DNA of 64,000 bases from assembly GCF_008360935.1 (NCBI RefSeq), contig NZ_SRXO01000023.1, positions 39,105 to 103,104 on the forward strand, given 5' to 3'. The DNA comes from Siccirubricoccus phaeus. GTDB lineage: Bacteria > Pseudomonadota > Alphaproteobacteria > Acetobacterales > Acetobacteraceae. The position numbers and the translations under genes were made by a program. Below the pieces are notes generated by a model that was given only the letters and a program-made list of their open reading frames with translations, was not told the origin of the DNA and did not search any database. Below are positions 26,809 to 36,272 of the stretch, one piece after another (within the stretch, counting starts at the first letter, position 1; the number at the start of each line of letters is the position of its first letter).

Positions 26809-27908
26809 GCCAGGCGATCGTGAGCCAGTCCTCGGGCCCCGTCCGGGTCATGCTGTGCGATGACAGCGCCACGGTCCGCGCCGCCCTGGCGCGGGTGCTG
26901 GAGGCAGATCCCGACATCAAGGTGGTGGCGCGGGCCGGCGATGGCCGGCAGGCGGTGGAGACGCTGGCCGGCATGTCCGTCGCGACGCGGCCGCAGGTGG
27001 TGCTGCTGGACCTCGAAATGCCGGTGATGGACGGCATGACGGCGCTGCCGCTGCTGCAGCAGCAGGTGCCGCGGCCCGCGGTCATCGTCGCCAGCGCGCT
27101 GACGCAGAAGGGGGCGGCCGTCACCATGGCGGCCTTGCGCGCCGGCGCGGCGGATTACATCCCGAAGCCCGGCGCGGCCGGCGGCGGGCTGCATGATGCC
27201 AGCTTCCGTGCCGAGCTGGTGGCCAAGGTGAAGGGCTGGGCCCGGATGGGCCGCGCCGCCGCGCCGCGTCCCGTGCCGGCGCCGCGCCCCAGCCCGGCGG
27301 CGCTGCTGCCGCGGCGCGGGGTGAAGGCCATCGGCATCGGCTGTTCCACCGGCGGGCCGCAGGCCCTGGCCGCGCTGGTGCGCGGGCTGAACCGCAAGCT
27401 CCCGGTGCCGGTCGTCGCCGTGCAGCACATGCCGGCCGGCTTCACCGCCATGCTGGCGGACCATCTCAACCGGCTCGGCACGCTGGGCTGTGCCGAGGCG
27501 CGGGACGGCGAGGTGATGCAGCCCGGCCGGCTCTATCTGGCGCCGGGGGACAAGCACCTGCTGGTGGAGGCGGCGAGCGGCAAGCTGGTGGCGCGGCTGA
27601 ACGACGGCCCGCCGGAGAATTTCTGCCGCCCGGCGGTGGACCCCATGCTGCGCAGCCTGAACGCCGCCTGCGAGGGCGGAGTGCTGGCGGTGATCCTGAC
27701 CGGCATGGGGCATGACGGGCTGGCGGGCTGCAAGGCGGTGGCCGCCGCCGGCGGCGCGGTGCTGGCGCAGGATGAGGCGAGCTCGGTGGTCTGGGGCATG
27801 CCGGGGGCGGTGGCCCGCGCCGGCCTCGCCCGCGCCCTCCTGCCGCCGGAGGGTTTGGCGGAACAGGTGCTGGCGCTGGTGGCCAGCCGAGCAGGAGCCT
27901 TCGCATGA
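26805..27908 (+). CDS. cheB: Chemotaxis methylesterase/glutaminase CheB
   Basis: 367 residues starting at GTG 26805. Receiver domain with Asp69 (VVLLDLEMPVMDG), an Ala/Pro linker, then the methylesterase domain with catalytic Ser (GCSTGGPQALAAL), His (AVQHMPAGFTAML) and Asp (LTGMGHDGLAG). It removes receptor methyl groups for adaptation. Start and stop overlap cheY and cheR, indicating tight translational coupling. Confidence 0.96.
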   Translation: MSQAIVSQSSGPVRVMLCDDSATVRAALARVLEADPDIKVVARAGDGRQAVETLAGMSVATRPQVVLLDLEMPVMDGMTALPLLQQQVPRPAVIVASALTQKGAAVTMAALRAGAADYIPKPGAAGGGLHDASFRAELVAKVKGWARMGRAAAPRPVPAPRPSPAALLPRRGVKAIGIGCSTGGPQALAALVRGLNRKLPVPVVAVQHMPAGFTAMLADHLNRLGTLGCAEARDGEVMQPGRLYLAPGDKHLLVEAASGKLVARLNDGPPENFCRPAVDPMLRSLNAACEGGVLAVILTGMGHDGLAGCKAVAAAGGAVLAQDEASSVVWGMPGAVARAGLARALLPPEGLAEQVLALVASRAGAFA

Positions 27909-28732
27909 GCCCGGACGGCTTCGCCTTCATCGCCGGGCTGGTGAAGTCCCGCTCCGGCTTGGTGCTGACGCCGGACAAGCAATACATGCTGGACACTCGC
28001 CTCGGTCCCATCCTGAAGAAGGAAGGGCTGGCCAGCCTGGATGCCCTGGCGCTGAAGCTTCGGGAGCCGCGCGCCGTGGCCCTGGCGGAGGCGGTGACCG
28101 AGGCACTGACGACCAACGAAAGCAGCTTCTTCCGCGACGGCAAGCCCTTCGAGCATCTGAAGCGGGTCCTGCCGCAGCTTGCCGCGGCGCGGCCGCCGGG
28201 CAGCACGCTGCGCGTCTGGTCCGCCGCCTGCTCCACCGGGCAGGAAGCCTATTCCATCGCCATGCTGGCGCAGGAGCTGGGGGCGGAGCTGGCCGGGCGG
28301 AAGCTGGAAATCTACGGCACCGACATCTCGCATGAGGTGCTGGCCCGGGCGCGGGAGGGCTACTACACCCAATTCGAGGTGCAGCGCGGCCTGCCCGCCC
28401 GGCTGATGGTGAAGTATTTCCAGCAGGAGGCAGGGCGCTGGCGGGTGAACCCGGCGCTGCGCGCCATGGCACGGTTCGAGCACCTGAACCTGCTGGCGGA
28501 GTTCCGCCATCTCGGCCGGTTCGACGTGATCTTCTGCCGCAACGTGCTGATCTATTTCGACAGCCCAACCAAGACGCGGGTGCTGCATGCGCTGGCGGAC
28601 CGGCTGGCGCCGGATGGGGTGCTGTATCTCGGCGGCGCGGAGACGGTGCTGGGGCTGACCGACCAGCTCGTCGCCCTGCCGGCCGAGCGCGGCGCCTATG
28701 AGCACCGGCGGCCCGTCGCCAAGGCGGGCTGA
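27905..28732 (+). CDS. cheR: Chemotaxis protein methyltransferase CheR
   Basis: 275 residues; ATG overlaps the cheB stop (ATGA at 27905-27908). N-terminal helical CheR domain, then the AdoMet fold: RVWSAACSTGQEAYSIAM (motif I), LEIYGTDISHEVLARAREG and FDVIFCRNVLIYFD (catalytic region). It methylates receptor glutamates, opposing CheB. Last gene of the operon; a GC-rich gap of 276 bp separates it from convergent ctrA. Confidence 0.95.
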   Translation: MSPDGFAFIAGLVKSRSGLVLTPDKQYMLDTRLGPILKKEGLASLDALALKLREPRAVALAEAVTEALTTNESSFFRDGKPFEHLKRVLPQLAAARPPGSTLRVWSAACSTGQEAYSIAMLAQELGAELAGRKLEIYGTDISHEVLARAREGYYTQFEVQRGLPARLMVKYFQQEAGRWRVNPALRAMARFEHLNLLAEFRHLGRFDVIFCRNVLIYFDSPTKTRVLHALADRLAPDGVLYLGGAETVLGLTDQLVALPAERGAYEHRRPVAKAG

Positions 28733-28887
28733 TACCGGCGGCCGGTTTCCTTGGCCGGCCGAAGCCCTGCAGGCGGCGCCAAAGGGGCGCCCGCAAGCGT
28801 CAAGGATCAAACCCGTTGGCATGGGCGGGCGCCTGCGCGGCACATGGAAGCGGCGCATCGGCGCGCCGCCGGGCCGGACAGCGGCCA

Positions 28888-28919
28888 CAAGAAAGGCGGC
28901 TTCCGTCCCGGAAGCCGCC
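28888..28919 (-). terminator. Rho-independent terminator of ctrA
   Basis: Perfect 10-bp stem GGCGGCTTCC / GGAAGCCGCC (28895-28919) with a 5-nt loop. On the minus strand it is followed by TTTCTTG, about 90 bp beyond the ctrA stop. This is the best T-tract terminator in the window. It may also catch transcripts from cheR. Confidence 0.65.
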
Positions 28920-29008
28920 GGCCTGCAGCCCGAAACCCGATTGTCTGACGCGGGAGATCGCGGCCCGGTGCGCGGCCGGGGGAGGCGCCCCCCGGCAGGC
29001 CGCGCGCT

Positions 29009-29758
29009 TCAGGCGGCGACGGTGGAGGGTTTCAACGAAGCGGCGGGGCTGGCCACAGGGGCAGAGGGAAATCGCGTGCCGGCCTGCTGCGGATCGCGCA
29101 GCACATAGCCGCGGCCCCAGACCGTGCCGATCAGGTTGTCCGCGCCGGCCTGGGCCAGCTTCTTGCGCAGCTTGCAGATGAAGACGTCGATGATCTTCAC
29201 CTCCGGCTCGTCCATGCCGCCGTAGAGGTGGTTCAGGAAGGCTTCCTTGGTGAGGACCAGGCCCTTGCGCAGGGTCAGCAGTTCGAGGATCGCGTATTCC
29301 TTGCCGGTCAGGTGCACCGGGGCGCCGGCCACCGAGACTTCCCGCGAGCCGAGATTGAGGGTGAGCGGCCCGACCGAGAGGCTGGGCTGGGCGAAGCCCT
29401 TGGTGCGGCGGACCACGGCCTGGATGCGGGCCACCAGCTCCTGCCCGTCGAAGGGCTTGGTGATGAAGTCGTCGGCGCCCATGCCGAAGCCCTTCACCTT
29501 GGCCTGCGGGCGCGCGAGGCCGGAGAGGATCATCACCGGGGTTTCCACCCGGGCGGCGCGCAGCCGCCGAACGACCTCGTATCCTTCCATATCCGGAAGA
29601 ACAAGGTCGAGCAGAACCACATCGTAGTCGTAGAGCCGGACCAGCTCGAGCGCTTCCTCCCCGGTGTCGACGGCGTCGACCACCATGGCGTGGGCCTTGA
29701 GCATCGCGACCAGCCCGCGGGAGGCGGTGAGGTCGTCCTCAACCAATAATACGCGCAT
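29009..29758 (-). CDS. ctrA: Cell-cycle response regulator CtrA
   Basis: 249 residues from ATG at 29756-29758. OmpR-class: receiver [10 protein letters not shown] with phospho-Asp51 ([16 protein letters not shown]), and winged-helix DNA-binding domain with [20 protein letters not shown] and [18 protein letters not shown], the CtrA-specific recognition region. The chain [20 protein letters not shown] is a CtrA hallmark. It is the master regulator of cell cycle, division and motility genes in alphaproteobacteria. It sits between the chemotaxis operon and fliI-fliJ, both plausible targets; no full TTAA-N7-TTAA box was found in the 125-bp gap before fliI. Confidence 0.95.
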   Translation of the reverse strand: MRVLLVEDDLTASRGLVAMLKAHAMVVDAVDTGEEALELVRLYDYDVVLLDLVLPDMEGYEVVRRLRAARVETPVMILSGLARPQAKVKGFGMGADDFITKPFDGQELVARIQAVVRRTKGFAQPSLSVGPLTLNLGSREVSVAGAPVHLTGKEYAILELLTLRKGLVLTKEAFLNHLYGGMDEPEVKIIDVFICKLRKKLAQAGADNLIGTVWGRGYVLRDPQQAGTRFPSAPVASPAASLKPSTVAA

Positions 29759-29883
29759 GTCTCGTTCTCCTGCACGCCAGACGCGTATGGAGATACCACT
29801 TATGCGTGCATTGTGAAGAGGAAATTCACGGTTTCCGGCGTACCAAGATACGAGACAAATCCTTGAAAGACGATGAACGCCTG

Positions 29884-31254
29884 ATGCGCGAGATAAAACT
29901 CTTGCCTTATCAGTCGGCTGAAAGGTGGCGGCGGGCGCGAATCGCCTTGGGTCGGCGGGTGCCGGCCGAATTGCACGGTATGGTTGTGTCGGCCAAGGGC
30001 CTCTCAATTTCCGTCACAGGACTCTCTCCCTGGTTGCAGATCGGCACAAGGCTGCATCTCTCGCCCCCTGGCGCGGCGCCGGTGGCGGCGGAGGTGGTGG
30101 GCTTCGCCGAGGGCCAGGCCACCGCCCTCGCCTTCGGCCCGCTGGAGGGGGTTGGGGCGGGCACGCCCGCCAGCCTCGTGCCCCCGGCCGCCCTGGCGGT
30201 GGATGAAGCCTGGCTCGGGCGGGTGCTGGACCCCTTCGGCCGTCCGCTGGACGGCCGCCCGCCGCCGCCCCCCGGCCCCCTGCCACGGCCGGTGCGGGCG
30301 GCACCGCCCCAGGCCGGGCAGCGGGCGCGGCTCGGCCCGCGGCTCGACCTCGGCGTACGGGCGCTGGATGCCTTCGCCACCTGCCGGCAGGGGCAGCGCC
30401 TGGGCCTCTTCGCCGCTTCGGGCGTCGGCAAATCCACCCTGCTCGCCATGCTAGCGGGCGGGGCGGCCGCCGATGTGGTGGTGCTGGCCCTGGTGGGCGA
30501 GCGGGGGCGGGAGCTGCGGGAATTTCTGGAAGACGATCTGGGCCCGGCGGGGCTGGCCCGCAGCGTGGTGGTCTGCGCCACCTCCGACGCCCCGCCGCTG
30601 ATGCGGCGGGAGGCCGCCTATGCCGCCGTGGCGATCGCCGAGCATTTCGCCGATGAGGGCCGGCAGGTGCTGCTGATGATGGACAGCGTCACCCGCTTCG
30701 CCATGGCGCTGCGCGAGATCGGCCTGGCGGCCGGGGAGCCGCCGACCACCCGCGGCTACACCCCCGGCGTCTTCGCCGAGCTGCCCCGTCTGCTGGAACG
30801 CGCGGGACCGCGGGAGGAAGGCTGCGCCGGCGCCATCACCGGCCTCTTCACCGTGCTGGTGGAGGGCGACGACCATGACGAGCCGGTGGCGGATGCGGTG
30901 CGCGGCATCCTGGACGGGCATGTGGTGATGGACCGCGCGATCGGGGAGCGCGGGAGGTATCCCGCCATCGACATCCTCCGAAGCCTCTCTCGCACCGTGC
31001 CCGGCTGCCTGCGGCCGGAGGAAGCGGCGCTGATGCGGCGGGCGCGGGCGGTGCTCGCCTTGCATGCGGAGATGGCGGATCTGGTGCGGCTGGGCGCCTA
31101 CCGCCCCGGCGCCGACCCGGCGGTGGACGAGGCGATCCGCCTCGCCCCGCGCATCGAGGCCATGCTGGGCCAGGGCAAGGGCGAACGTGGCACGGTGGAA
31201 AGCGCCTTCGCCGCGCTGGCGGCGGCGCTGGAGGAGATGGCGGATGCCGCGTGA
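29884..31254 (+). CDS. fliI: Flagellum-specific ATPase FliI
   Basis: 456 residues from ATG at 29884; an ORF start 78 bp earlier adds only unconserved residues. F1-beta-like type III export ATPase: Walker [34 protein letters not shown], Walker [21 protein letters not shown] and [25 protein letters not shown]. It energises export of flagellar axial proteins and recycles chaperones. Its 3' end overlaps fliJ by 11 bp. The local AT-rich leader (29760-29883) is unlike the surroundings and probably holds the promoters of both ctrA and fliI. Confidence 0.95.
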   Translation: MREIKLLPYQSAERWRRARIALGRRVPAELHGMVVSAKGLSISVTGLSPWLQIGTRLHLSPPGAAPVAAEVVGFAEGQATALAFGPLEGVGAGTPASLVPPAALAVDEAWLGRVLDPFGRPLDGRPPPPPGPLPRPVRAAPPQAGQRARLGPRLDLGVRALDAFATCRQGQRLGLFAASGVGKSTLLAMLAGGAAADVVVLALVGERGRELREFLEDDLGPAGLARSVVVCATSDAPPLMRREAAYAAVAIAEHFADEGRQVLLMMDSVTRFAMALREIGLAAGEPPTTRGYTPGVFAELPRLLERAGPREEGCAGAITGLFTVLVEGDDHDEPVADAVRGILDGHVVMDRAIGERGRYPAIDILRSLSRTVPGCLRPEEAALMRRARAVLALHAEMADLVRLGAYRPGADPAVDEAIRLAPRIEAMLGQGKGERGTVESAFAALAAALEEMADAA

Positions 31255-31636
31255 CCCGCTGGCCGTGCTGGCCCGGCTGCGCAAGCTGGACACCGAGACG
31301 GCGCGGCGAAGGCTGGGCGAGGCCTATGGCCGCCTGGGCGCGGCGGAGACCCGGGCGGAGGCGGCGACCGCGGCGCTGACCACCCAGGCCGGGCATGGCA
31401 TGCCCGCGGATTACGGCACCTGGCTGACACGCGGCCTGGCGGAGCGGGACCGGGCACAGCGGGCGGTGGGCGTGGCGGAACGAGTGGCCACCGCGGCGGC
31501 GGCGGCGCTGGGCGAGGCGCGCGCCGCCGAGCGGGGGTTGGAGAAATTGCGGGAGGCGCGGGCCGCGGCGAAGGCGAAGCGGGCAGTGCGCAAGGCGCAG
31601 GCGCTGCTGGATGAGGCGGGGGCGAGGGAAAGATAA
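31244..31636 (+). CDS. fliJ: FliJ-like flagellar export chaperone
   Basis: 130 residues, overlapping the fliI 3' end by 11 bp. Almost entirely alpha-helical and coiled-coil, with heptad-like Leu/Ala/Arg runs (LAVLARLRKLDTETARRRLG, ERGLEKLREARAAAKAKRAV). Sequence alone is weak because FliJ diverges fast, but length, coiled-coil character and position directly after fliI are the standard FliJ signs. It would bind the FliI ring and chaperones at the export gate. Confidence 0.8.
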   Translation: MPRDPLAVLARLRKLDTETARRRLGEAYGRLGAAETRAEAATAALTTQAGHGMPADYGTWLTRGLAERDRAQRAVGVAERVATAAAAALGEARAAERGLEKLREARAAAKAKRAVRKAQALLDEAGARER

Positions 31637-31639
31637 GGC

Positions 31640-31760
31640 AGGGCTCCGCCCAAACCCGGCAGGAGGCCCGTCGCGGGCAGTGCCGGCGACCCTGCACCAC
31701 CGCCGGGGACCGGACCGGTCCCCGGACCCTCGTCCGAGTTTTGGCTCGAGCGTAGAACCC
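31640..31760. repeat. GC-rich hairpin repeat (family B, inverted)
   Basis: GGCAGGAGGC...GCAGTGCCGGCGACCCTGC and CCGGGGACCGGACCGGTCCCCGG between fliJ and the family C repeat. Inverted relative to 34604-34692. Confidence 0.6.
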
Positions 31761-31770
31761 GGCCCGCCCG

Positions 31771-31870
31771 ATGACCTTCCGCGGCTTTGCCGCGCAAGGC
31801 CGTGCGAGGTCTCGGGCAAGGAGCGATCCCCGGCCCCCGCGAAGGCGCGAAGCGACTTCGTGGGGATCTA
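31771..31870 (-). repeat. Post-stop hairpin repeat, family C copy 3
   Basis: Minus strand: TAGATCCCCACGAAGTCG, with TAG as the hppD stop codon, then a GGCGCGAAGC/GCTTCGCGCC stem and GCGGC-AAA-GCCGC. Copy of the element at rpmA and lpdA, slightly shortened. Confidence 0.7.
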
Positions 31871-32965
31871 CGCCAGTACCCCGCGCCGGATCTGGTCCAG
31901 CTCGATGCTCTCGAACAGCGCGCGGAAATTCCCTTCGCCGAAGCCCTGGTCGCCCTTGCGCTGGATCAGCTCGAAGAAGATCGGGCCGATGACCGTGCCG
32001 GTGAAGATCTGCAGCAGCCGCCCGCCTTCCGGCGTCGGCGCGCCATCCGTCAGGATGCGGTTCCTCGCCAGCCGGGCGATCTCTTCCTCGCTCAGGTCCG
32101 GCATGCGCTTCGGCAGCAGCTCGTAATAGGTGTCCGGCGTGTCCATGAACGCCACGCCCGCCCCGCGCATGCCCTCGACACTCGCAAAGATGTCCTCGGT
32201 GCCGAGCGCGATGTGCTGGATGCCCTCGCCCTTATAGGCGCGGAGATATTCCTCGATCTGGCTCTTGTCGTCGCTGCTCTCGTTGATCGGGATGCGGATC
32301 TGGCCGCAGGGGGAGGTGAGGGCGCGCGACTTCAGCCCGGTCAGCTTGCCCTCGATGTCGAAATAACGGATTTCGCGGAAATTGAAGAGCTTCTCGTAGA
32401 ACTGCCACCACACATCCATCCGGCCGCGATGGACGTTGTGCGTCAGGTGGTCGATCACCGTGAGGCCCTGGCCCCGCGGCTTCGGCTCGGCGCCGTCATG
32501 CCAGCGGAAATCCACGTCGTAGATGCTGCCGCGCGGGCCGTAGCGGTCCACGAAATAGAGCAGCGAGCCGCCGATGCCTTCGATGGCCGGAATGTTCAGC
32601 TCCATCGGCCCCACCTTGCCCTGCACCGGCTTGGCGCCGAGGGCGATGGCGCGGCTGTAGGCCGCCGCCGCATCCGCCACGCGGAAGGCCATGGCGCAGG
32701 CGGAGGGGCCGTGCACCCGCTGGAAGGCTTGCGCAAAACTGTCCGGCTCGGCGTTCAGGATGAAGTTGACGTCGCCCTGGCGCCACAGCGTGACGCGCTT
32801 GCTGCGATGCGTCGCCACGGCGGCGAAGCCCAGCTGCGCGAACAGCGCCTCCAGCGCCGGCAAATCCGGCCCGGTGAACTCCACGAATTCGAAGCCATCC
32901 GTGCCCATCGGATTGGCCTCGGAAATGCGGCCGGCGAGCGCCGTGCGGTCGGGCGGGATGTCCAT
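31868..32965 (-). CDS. hppD: 4-hydroxyphenylpyruvate dioxygenase
   Basis: 365 residues from ATG at 32963-32965. A two-vicinal-oxygen-chelate-domain dioxygenase. Iron ligands are His in VIDHLTHNVHRG, His in GIQHIALGTEDI and Glu in IGPIFFELIQRKGDQGFGEG. GEGNFRALFESIELDQIRRG is the conserved C-terminal helix. It converts 4-hydroxyphenylpyruvate to homogentisate in tyrosine degradation. It is 11 bp behind phhA in the same operon. Confidence 0.97.
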   Translation of the reverse strand: MDIPPDRTALAGRISEANPMGTDGFEFVEFTGPDLPALEALFAQLGFAAVATHRSKRVTLWRQGDVNFILNAEPDSFAQAFQRVHGPSACAMAFRVADAAAAYSRAIALGAKPVQGKVGPMELNIPAIEGIGGSLLYFVDRYGPRGSIYDVDFRWHDGAEPKPRGQGLTVIDHLTHNVHRGRMDVWWQFYEKLFNFREIRYFDIEGKLTGLKSRALTSPCGQIRIPINESSDDKSQIEEYLRAYKGEGIQHIALGTEDIFASVEGMRGAGVAFMDTPDTYYELLPKRMPDLSEEEIARLARNRILTDGAPTPEGGRLLQIFTGTVIGPIFFELIQRKGDQGFGEGNFRALFESIELDQIRRGVLA

Positions 32966-32976
32966 GGGGCGTCTCC

Positions 32977-33813
32977 TCAGCGTGCGGGTTGGTCTTCGGG
33001 CGCGGCGGCACCGGGCGGGATGGGCGTGGCATCGCGCGCCGCCTCCAGCAGCGCCGGCAGGCGGCGCATGGCGGCGAACAGCTCGGCGAAGCTCTCGATG
33101 ACGAAGTAGGTCGGCTGCAGATCGTCGATGAAGTAGTCGCTGCGCAGCACGCGCCACAGGTCGAAGCGCAGCCGGCGGGGCGTGGCGCCCGTCACCGCAT
33201 GCCGCGTCTCGGCACCAGAGGAGAGGATGCCGGCGCCATAGGCGCGCACCGCACCGCCCTCCCGGATCAGGCCGAATTCGATCATGTGCCAGTAGAAGCG
33301 CGCCAGCGGCTTCAGCGCCCCAAGCCGCGTGGCCTGCGCGCCGAGGCGGCCATAGGCTTCCAGCACATCGGCGAAATCGGGTTCGGTCAGCAGCGGTACA
33401 TGGCCGAAGGCGTCGTGGAAGATGTCCGGCTCCACGATGTAGTCCAGCTCCTCCGGCCGGCGGATCCAGGCGGTGACGGGAAAGCGCCGCGCGGCGAGAT
33501 GGGTGAAGAAGGGCGCATCCGGAATCAGCCCCGGCACCGGCACCAGCGAGAAGCCGGTGGCGTCGCGCAGCAGAGCGGAGGTGGCAGCCAGATCCGGCAC
33601 GCCTTCGGCGAAGGGCAGGCGCGCCAGGGCGGTGCGGAAGGCGCTGGCGGCATGGCCCGGCAGCAGCGCCGCCTGACGTTGGTACAGGGTGCGCCAGGTG
33701 GCATGGTCCGCCGCACCGTAGCGCAGGCTGGCGGCAGGCAAGGTGCCGTCCGGCGCGGCGGCGGCATAATTGCCGCGAAGGAAGCTGGGCAATTCCTGGA
33801 CGCTGGCGGACAT
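32977..33813 (-). CDS. phhA: Phenylalanine 4-hydroxylase
   Basis: 278 residues from ATG at 33811-33813 (an adjacent GTG could add one residue). Aromatic amino acid hydroxylase fold with iron ligands in DIFHDAFGHVPLL (HxxxxH) and Glu in FYWHMIEFGL. It makes tyrosine from phenylalanine using tetrahydropterin. It is upstream of hppD with 11 bp spacing, so the pair runs phenylalanine to tyrosine catabolism after a transamination encoded elsewhere. Divergent Lrp/AsnC gene likely controls it. Confidence 0.96.
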   Translation of the reverse strand: MSASVQELPSFLRGNYAAAAPDGTLPAASLRYGAADHATWRTLYQRQAALLPGHAASAFRTALARLPFAEGVPDLAATSALLRDATGFSLVPVPGLIPDAPFFTHLAARRFPVTAWIRRPEELDYIVEPDIFHDAFGHVPLLTEPDFADVLEAYGRLGAQATRLGALKPLARFYWHMIEFGLIREGGAVRAYGAGILSSGAETRHAVTGATPRRLRFDLWRVLRSDYFIDDLQPTYFVIESFAELFAAMRRLPALLEAARDATPIPPGAAAPEDQPAR

Positions 33814-33930
33814 CACGCGGCCTCCGGTTCCTTTTGCCGGAAGGATGCCGCATCCGCCCTGGCGATTTCCGGCGAATTGGGGCGCGAGAGCCGTTAGATT
33901 GAGCGGGAATCACTCGCCAGGAGGCAAAGT

Positions 33931-34404
33931 ATGGCGAAATCCCCCCTGGAGCTGGATGCCATAGATCGCCGCATCCTGCGCGCCCTGCAGCGCGACGGCC
34001 GCCTGCCGGTGGTGGCGCTGGCCGAGCAGGTGGGGCTTTCCCCCACCCCCTGCCAGCGCCGGGTGAAGCGGCTGGAGGAGGCCGGCGCCATCGCCCGCTA
34101 CGCCGCGGTGCTGGACCCGGTGCAGCTCGGCCTGCCCTTGCAGGCCTTCGTCATGGTGGCGCTGGAGAGCCATGCGGAGGAGGTGGTGGACCGCTTCCAC
34201 AAGGCGCTGGCGGAGCGCCCGGAGGTGCTGGCCGCCTATGCCATGAGCGGCGAGATGGACTACCTGCTGCATGTCCTCGCCGCGGATTTCGAGGCCTATG
34301 CCGATTTCGCCCTGAAGGCGCTGCTGCGCATGCCGGGGGTGAAGGAGACGCGGAGTTCCTTCGTGCTCAGCACGCTGAAGCCGCCGGGGGAGGTGCCGGT
34401 ATAG
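33931..34404 (+). CDS. Lrp/AsnC-family transcriptional regulator
   Basis: 157 residues, preceded by AGGAGGCAAAGT. N-terminal winged HTH: LDAIDRRILRALQRDGRLPV and VGLSPTPCQRRVKRLEEAG. C-terminal RAM ligand-binding domain: LQAFVMVALESHAEEVVDRF, YAMSGEMDYLLHVLAADFEA. It is divergent from phhA-hppD and by position is the likely phenylalanine/tyrosine-responsive regulator of that operon (compare the AsnC-type PhhR functional analogues). Confidence 0.9.
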   Translation: MAKSPLELDAIDRRILRALQRDGRLPVVALAEQVGLSPTPCQRRVKRLEEAGAIARYAAVLDPVQLGLPLQAFVMVALESHAEEVVDRFHKALAERPEVLAAYAMSGEMDYLLHVLAADFEAYADFALKALLRMPGVKETRSSFVLSTLKPPGEVPV

Positions 34405-34505
34405 AGGCTGGGCGGGTTGCGGTGGCGCACCGGGGCGAAGGGAGCACGAATGCCATTGCCGATACCCTTGCCGCCGCGTTAGCTGGATGGCCGATGGAGG
34501 CAGCC

Positions 34506-34610
34506 ATGGACCACCCGGCGCTCTATGAGGAGGACGTTTTCGCCTGATCGCAGCAGCAGGCTGCGGCGCTGCGCCGCCTGGCCAGCAGTGCGACGGCGCT
34601 GGCCGGGACC
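34506..34610 (+). pseudogene. DUF29 remnant with a nonsense codon
   Basis: The sequence reads MDHPALYEEDVFA, then TGA at 34545-34547, then SQQQAAALRRLASS in the same frame. DUF29 proteins begin this way with a Trp in place of the stop (LYEEDFYxWxxxQAxxLR). The frame then runs into a family B repeat near 34605, so only about 30 residues remain. This explains most of the 285-bp gap between lrp and katA. Confidence 0.5.
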
Positions 34611-34692
34611 GGTCCGGTCCCGGCGGAGGTGCAGGGTCGCGGGCACTGCCCGCGACGGCCTCCTGCCGGAGCGTGGGGCGGAGCCCCACCTA
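34604..34692. repeat. Hairpin repeat abutting katA stop (family B)
   Basis: GGCGGAGGTGCAGGGTCGCG, then GTGGGGCGGAGCCCCAC. On the minus strand the katA stop TAG (34690-34692) is followed at once by GTGGGGCTCCGCCCCAC, a perfect hairpin. Confidence 0.65.
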
Positions 34693-36153
34693 CTCCGTTG
34701 CGGCCTGTTGTGGCGCCTGCCGCGCCGCGACCGCCGCCCGCACCCCCGCGCCGTATTCCGGGTGCACCTGGTCGAACAGCCTGCATTGCCGCTCGATGAT
34801 ATGCTCCGGCACCCGGCCCATCGCCTCCGCGATGTTGCTGAACAGCCGCTGCCGCTGCCCCGCATCGAACAGCGCGAACAGCGCCCGCGGCTGGCTGAAA
34901 TCGTCATTCCCAGCGCGGTGGTCGTAGCGCGCCGCGTCGCCGGAGATGCGCAGCGGCGGCTCCGCCACGCCCGGGTCCTGCACCGGGCCGCCCATGCTGT
35001 TCGGCTCGTAATAGGCGTCCGGCGTCTTCGTGTTGTTGTCGAAGAACCGCATGGCGCCGTCCTTGTGGTAGTGGTGCACCGGGCAGCGCGGCTGGTTCAC
35101 CGGCAGCGCCTCGTAATGCGTGCCCAGGCGGTAGCGATGCGCATCCGCATAGCTGAAGATCCGCGCCTGCAGCATCTTGTCCGGGGAGGCGCCGATGCCC
35201 GGCACGAAGTTCGAGGGGCTGAACGCCACCTGCTCGATCTCGGCGAAGTAGTTCTCCGGGTTGCGGTTCAGCTCCAGCACGCCGAGGTCGATCGGCGGGT
35301 AGTCCTTGTGCGGCCAGACCTTGGTCAGGTCGAAGGGGTTGTAGGGCGTCCTCTCCGCCTCCAGCTCCGGCATGATCTGCACCTGCAGCGTCCAGCGCGG
35401 GAAGTCGCCGCGCTCGATCGCGCTGAACAGCGCCTCCTGGTAGCTCTCGCGGGACCGGCCGATGACCTCGACGGATTCCGCGTTGGTGTAGTGCTTGTGG
35501 CCCTGCCGGGTCTTGAAGTGGAACTTCACCCAGAAGCGCTCGCCGGCCTCGTTCCACAGCCCATAGGTGTGGCTGCCATAGCCGTTCATGAACATCGGCG
35601 CGACCGGCAGGCCGCGATCCGACATCAGGATCGTCACCTGGTGCAGGCTTTCCGGCGAGAGCGACCAGAAATCCCACATCGCCGTCGGGCTGCGCAGATT
35701 GGTCTTCGGGTGGCGCTTCTGGGTGTGGATGAAGTCCGGGAATTTCAGCGGATCGCGGACGAAGAAGACCGGGGTGTTGTTCCCCACCAGGTCCCAATTG
35801 CCCTCGGGCGTGTAGAATTTCATCGCGAAGCCGCGCACGTCGCGCTCCGCATCCGCCGCGCCCAGCTCGCCGGCGACGGTGGAGAAGCGCAGGATCATCG
35901 GCGTCGTCGCGCCCGGCTGCAGCACCTTGGCGCGGGTGTATTTCGAGATGTCGCCGGTGATGGTCAGCGTGCCATGGGCGCCCCAGCCCTTGGCATGCAC
36001 CACCCGCTCCGGGACGCGCTCGCGGTTCTGGTGGGCCAGCTTCTCGATGAGCTGCCAATCCTGCAGCAGCATCGGGCCGCGCGGGCCGGCGGTGAGGCTG
36101 TTCTGGTTGTCGGCGACCGGCGCGCCGGCGGTGGTGGTCAGACGCTCGGGCAT
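34690..36153 (-). CDS. katA: Monofunctional heme catalase (clade 3)
   Basis: 487 residues from the ATG at 36151-36153, chosen over an in-frame ATG 21 bp earlier because AGGAGGAG lies 8 bp upstream. Catalytic His53 ([12 protein letters not shown]), Asn in [14 protein letters not shown], and heme-ligating Tyr in [14 protein letters not shown]. It decomposes H2O2. It faces oxyR across a 119-bp AT-richer gap, a standard peroxide-response pairing. The small-subunit type is typical for this length. Confidence 0.97.
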   Translation of the reverse strand: MPERLTTTAGAPVADNQNSLTAGPRGPMLLQDWQLIEKLAHQNRERVPERVVHAKGWGAHGTLTITGDISKYTRAKVLQPGATTPMILRFSTVAGELGAADAERDVRGFAMKFYTPEGNWDLVGNNTPVFFVRDPLKFPDFIHTQKRHPKTNLRSPTAMWDFWSLSPESLHQVTILMSDRGLPVAPMFMNGYGSHTYGLWNEAGERFWVKFHFKTRQGHKHYTNAESVEVIGRSRESYQEALFSAIERGDFPRWTLQVQIMPELEAERTPYNPFDLTKVWPHKDYPPIDLGVLELNRNPENYFAEIEQVAFSPSNFVPGIGASPDKMLQARIFSYADAHRYRLGTHYEALPVNQPRCPVHHYHKDGAMRFFDNNTKTPDAYYEPNSMGGPVQDPGVAEPPLRISGDAARYDHRAGNDDFSQPRALFALFDAGQRQRLFSNIAEAMGRVPEHIIERQCRLFDQVHPEYGAGVRAAVAARQAPQQAATE

Positions 36154-36272
36154 GCGTGGCTCCTCCTGCTGCATGGGCCAGGCTAGGCGCGGGCGATTGA
36201 TAGATGGAAATCGATAGTTGCGATTGTGCCAAGAGGCCCCATCTATGAGCGACGCAGCTTCCCGCGAGTGAC
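36154..36272. promoter_or_regulatory. katA-oxyR divergent promoter region
   Basis: About 119 bp, with an AT-rich stretch GATTGATAGATGGAAATCG and CGATAGTTGCGATTG (36194-36228) and a CATCTATGAG further right. The GATAG/CTAT pieces resemble parts of OxyR boxes (ATAG-N7-CTAT), but a full four-part site was not found. Confidence 0.45.

Noticed and set aside
23109..27713. A 1534-codon minus-strand open frame
   Set aside because: It lies opposite cheA, cheW, cheY and cheB, which have clear motifs; a high-GC shadow.
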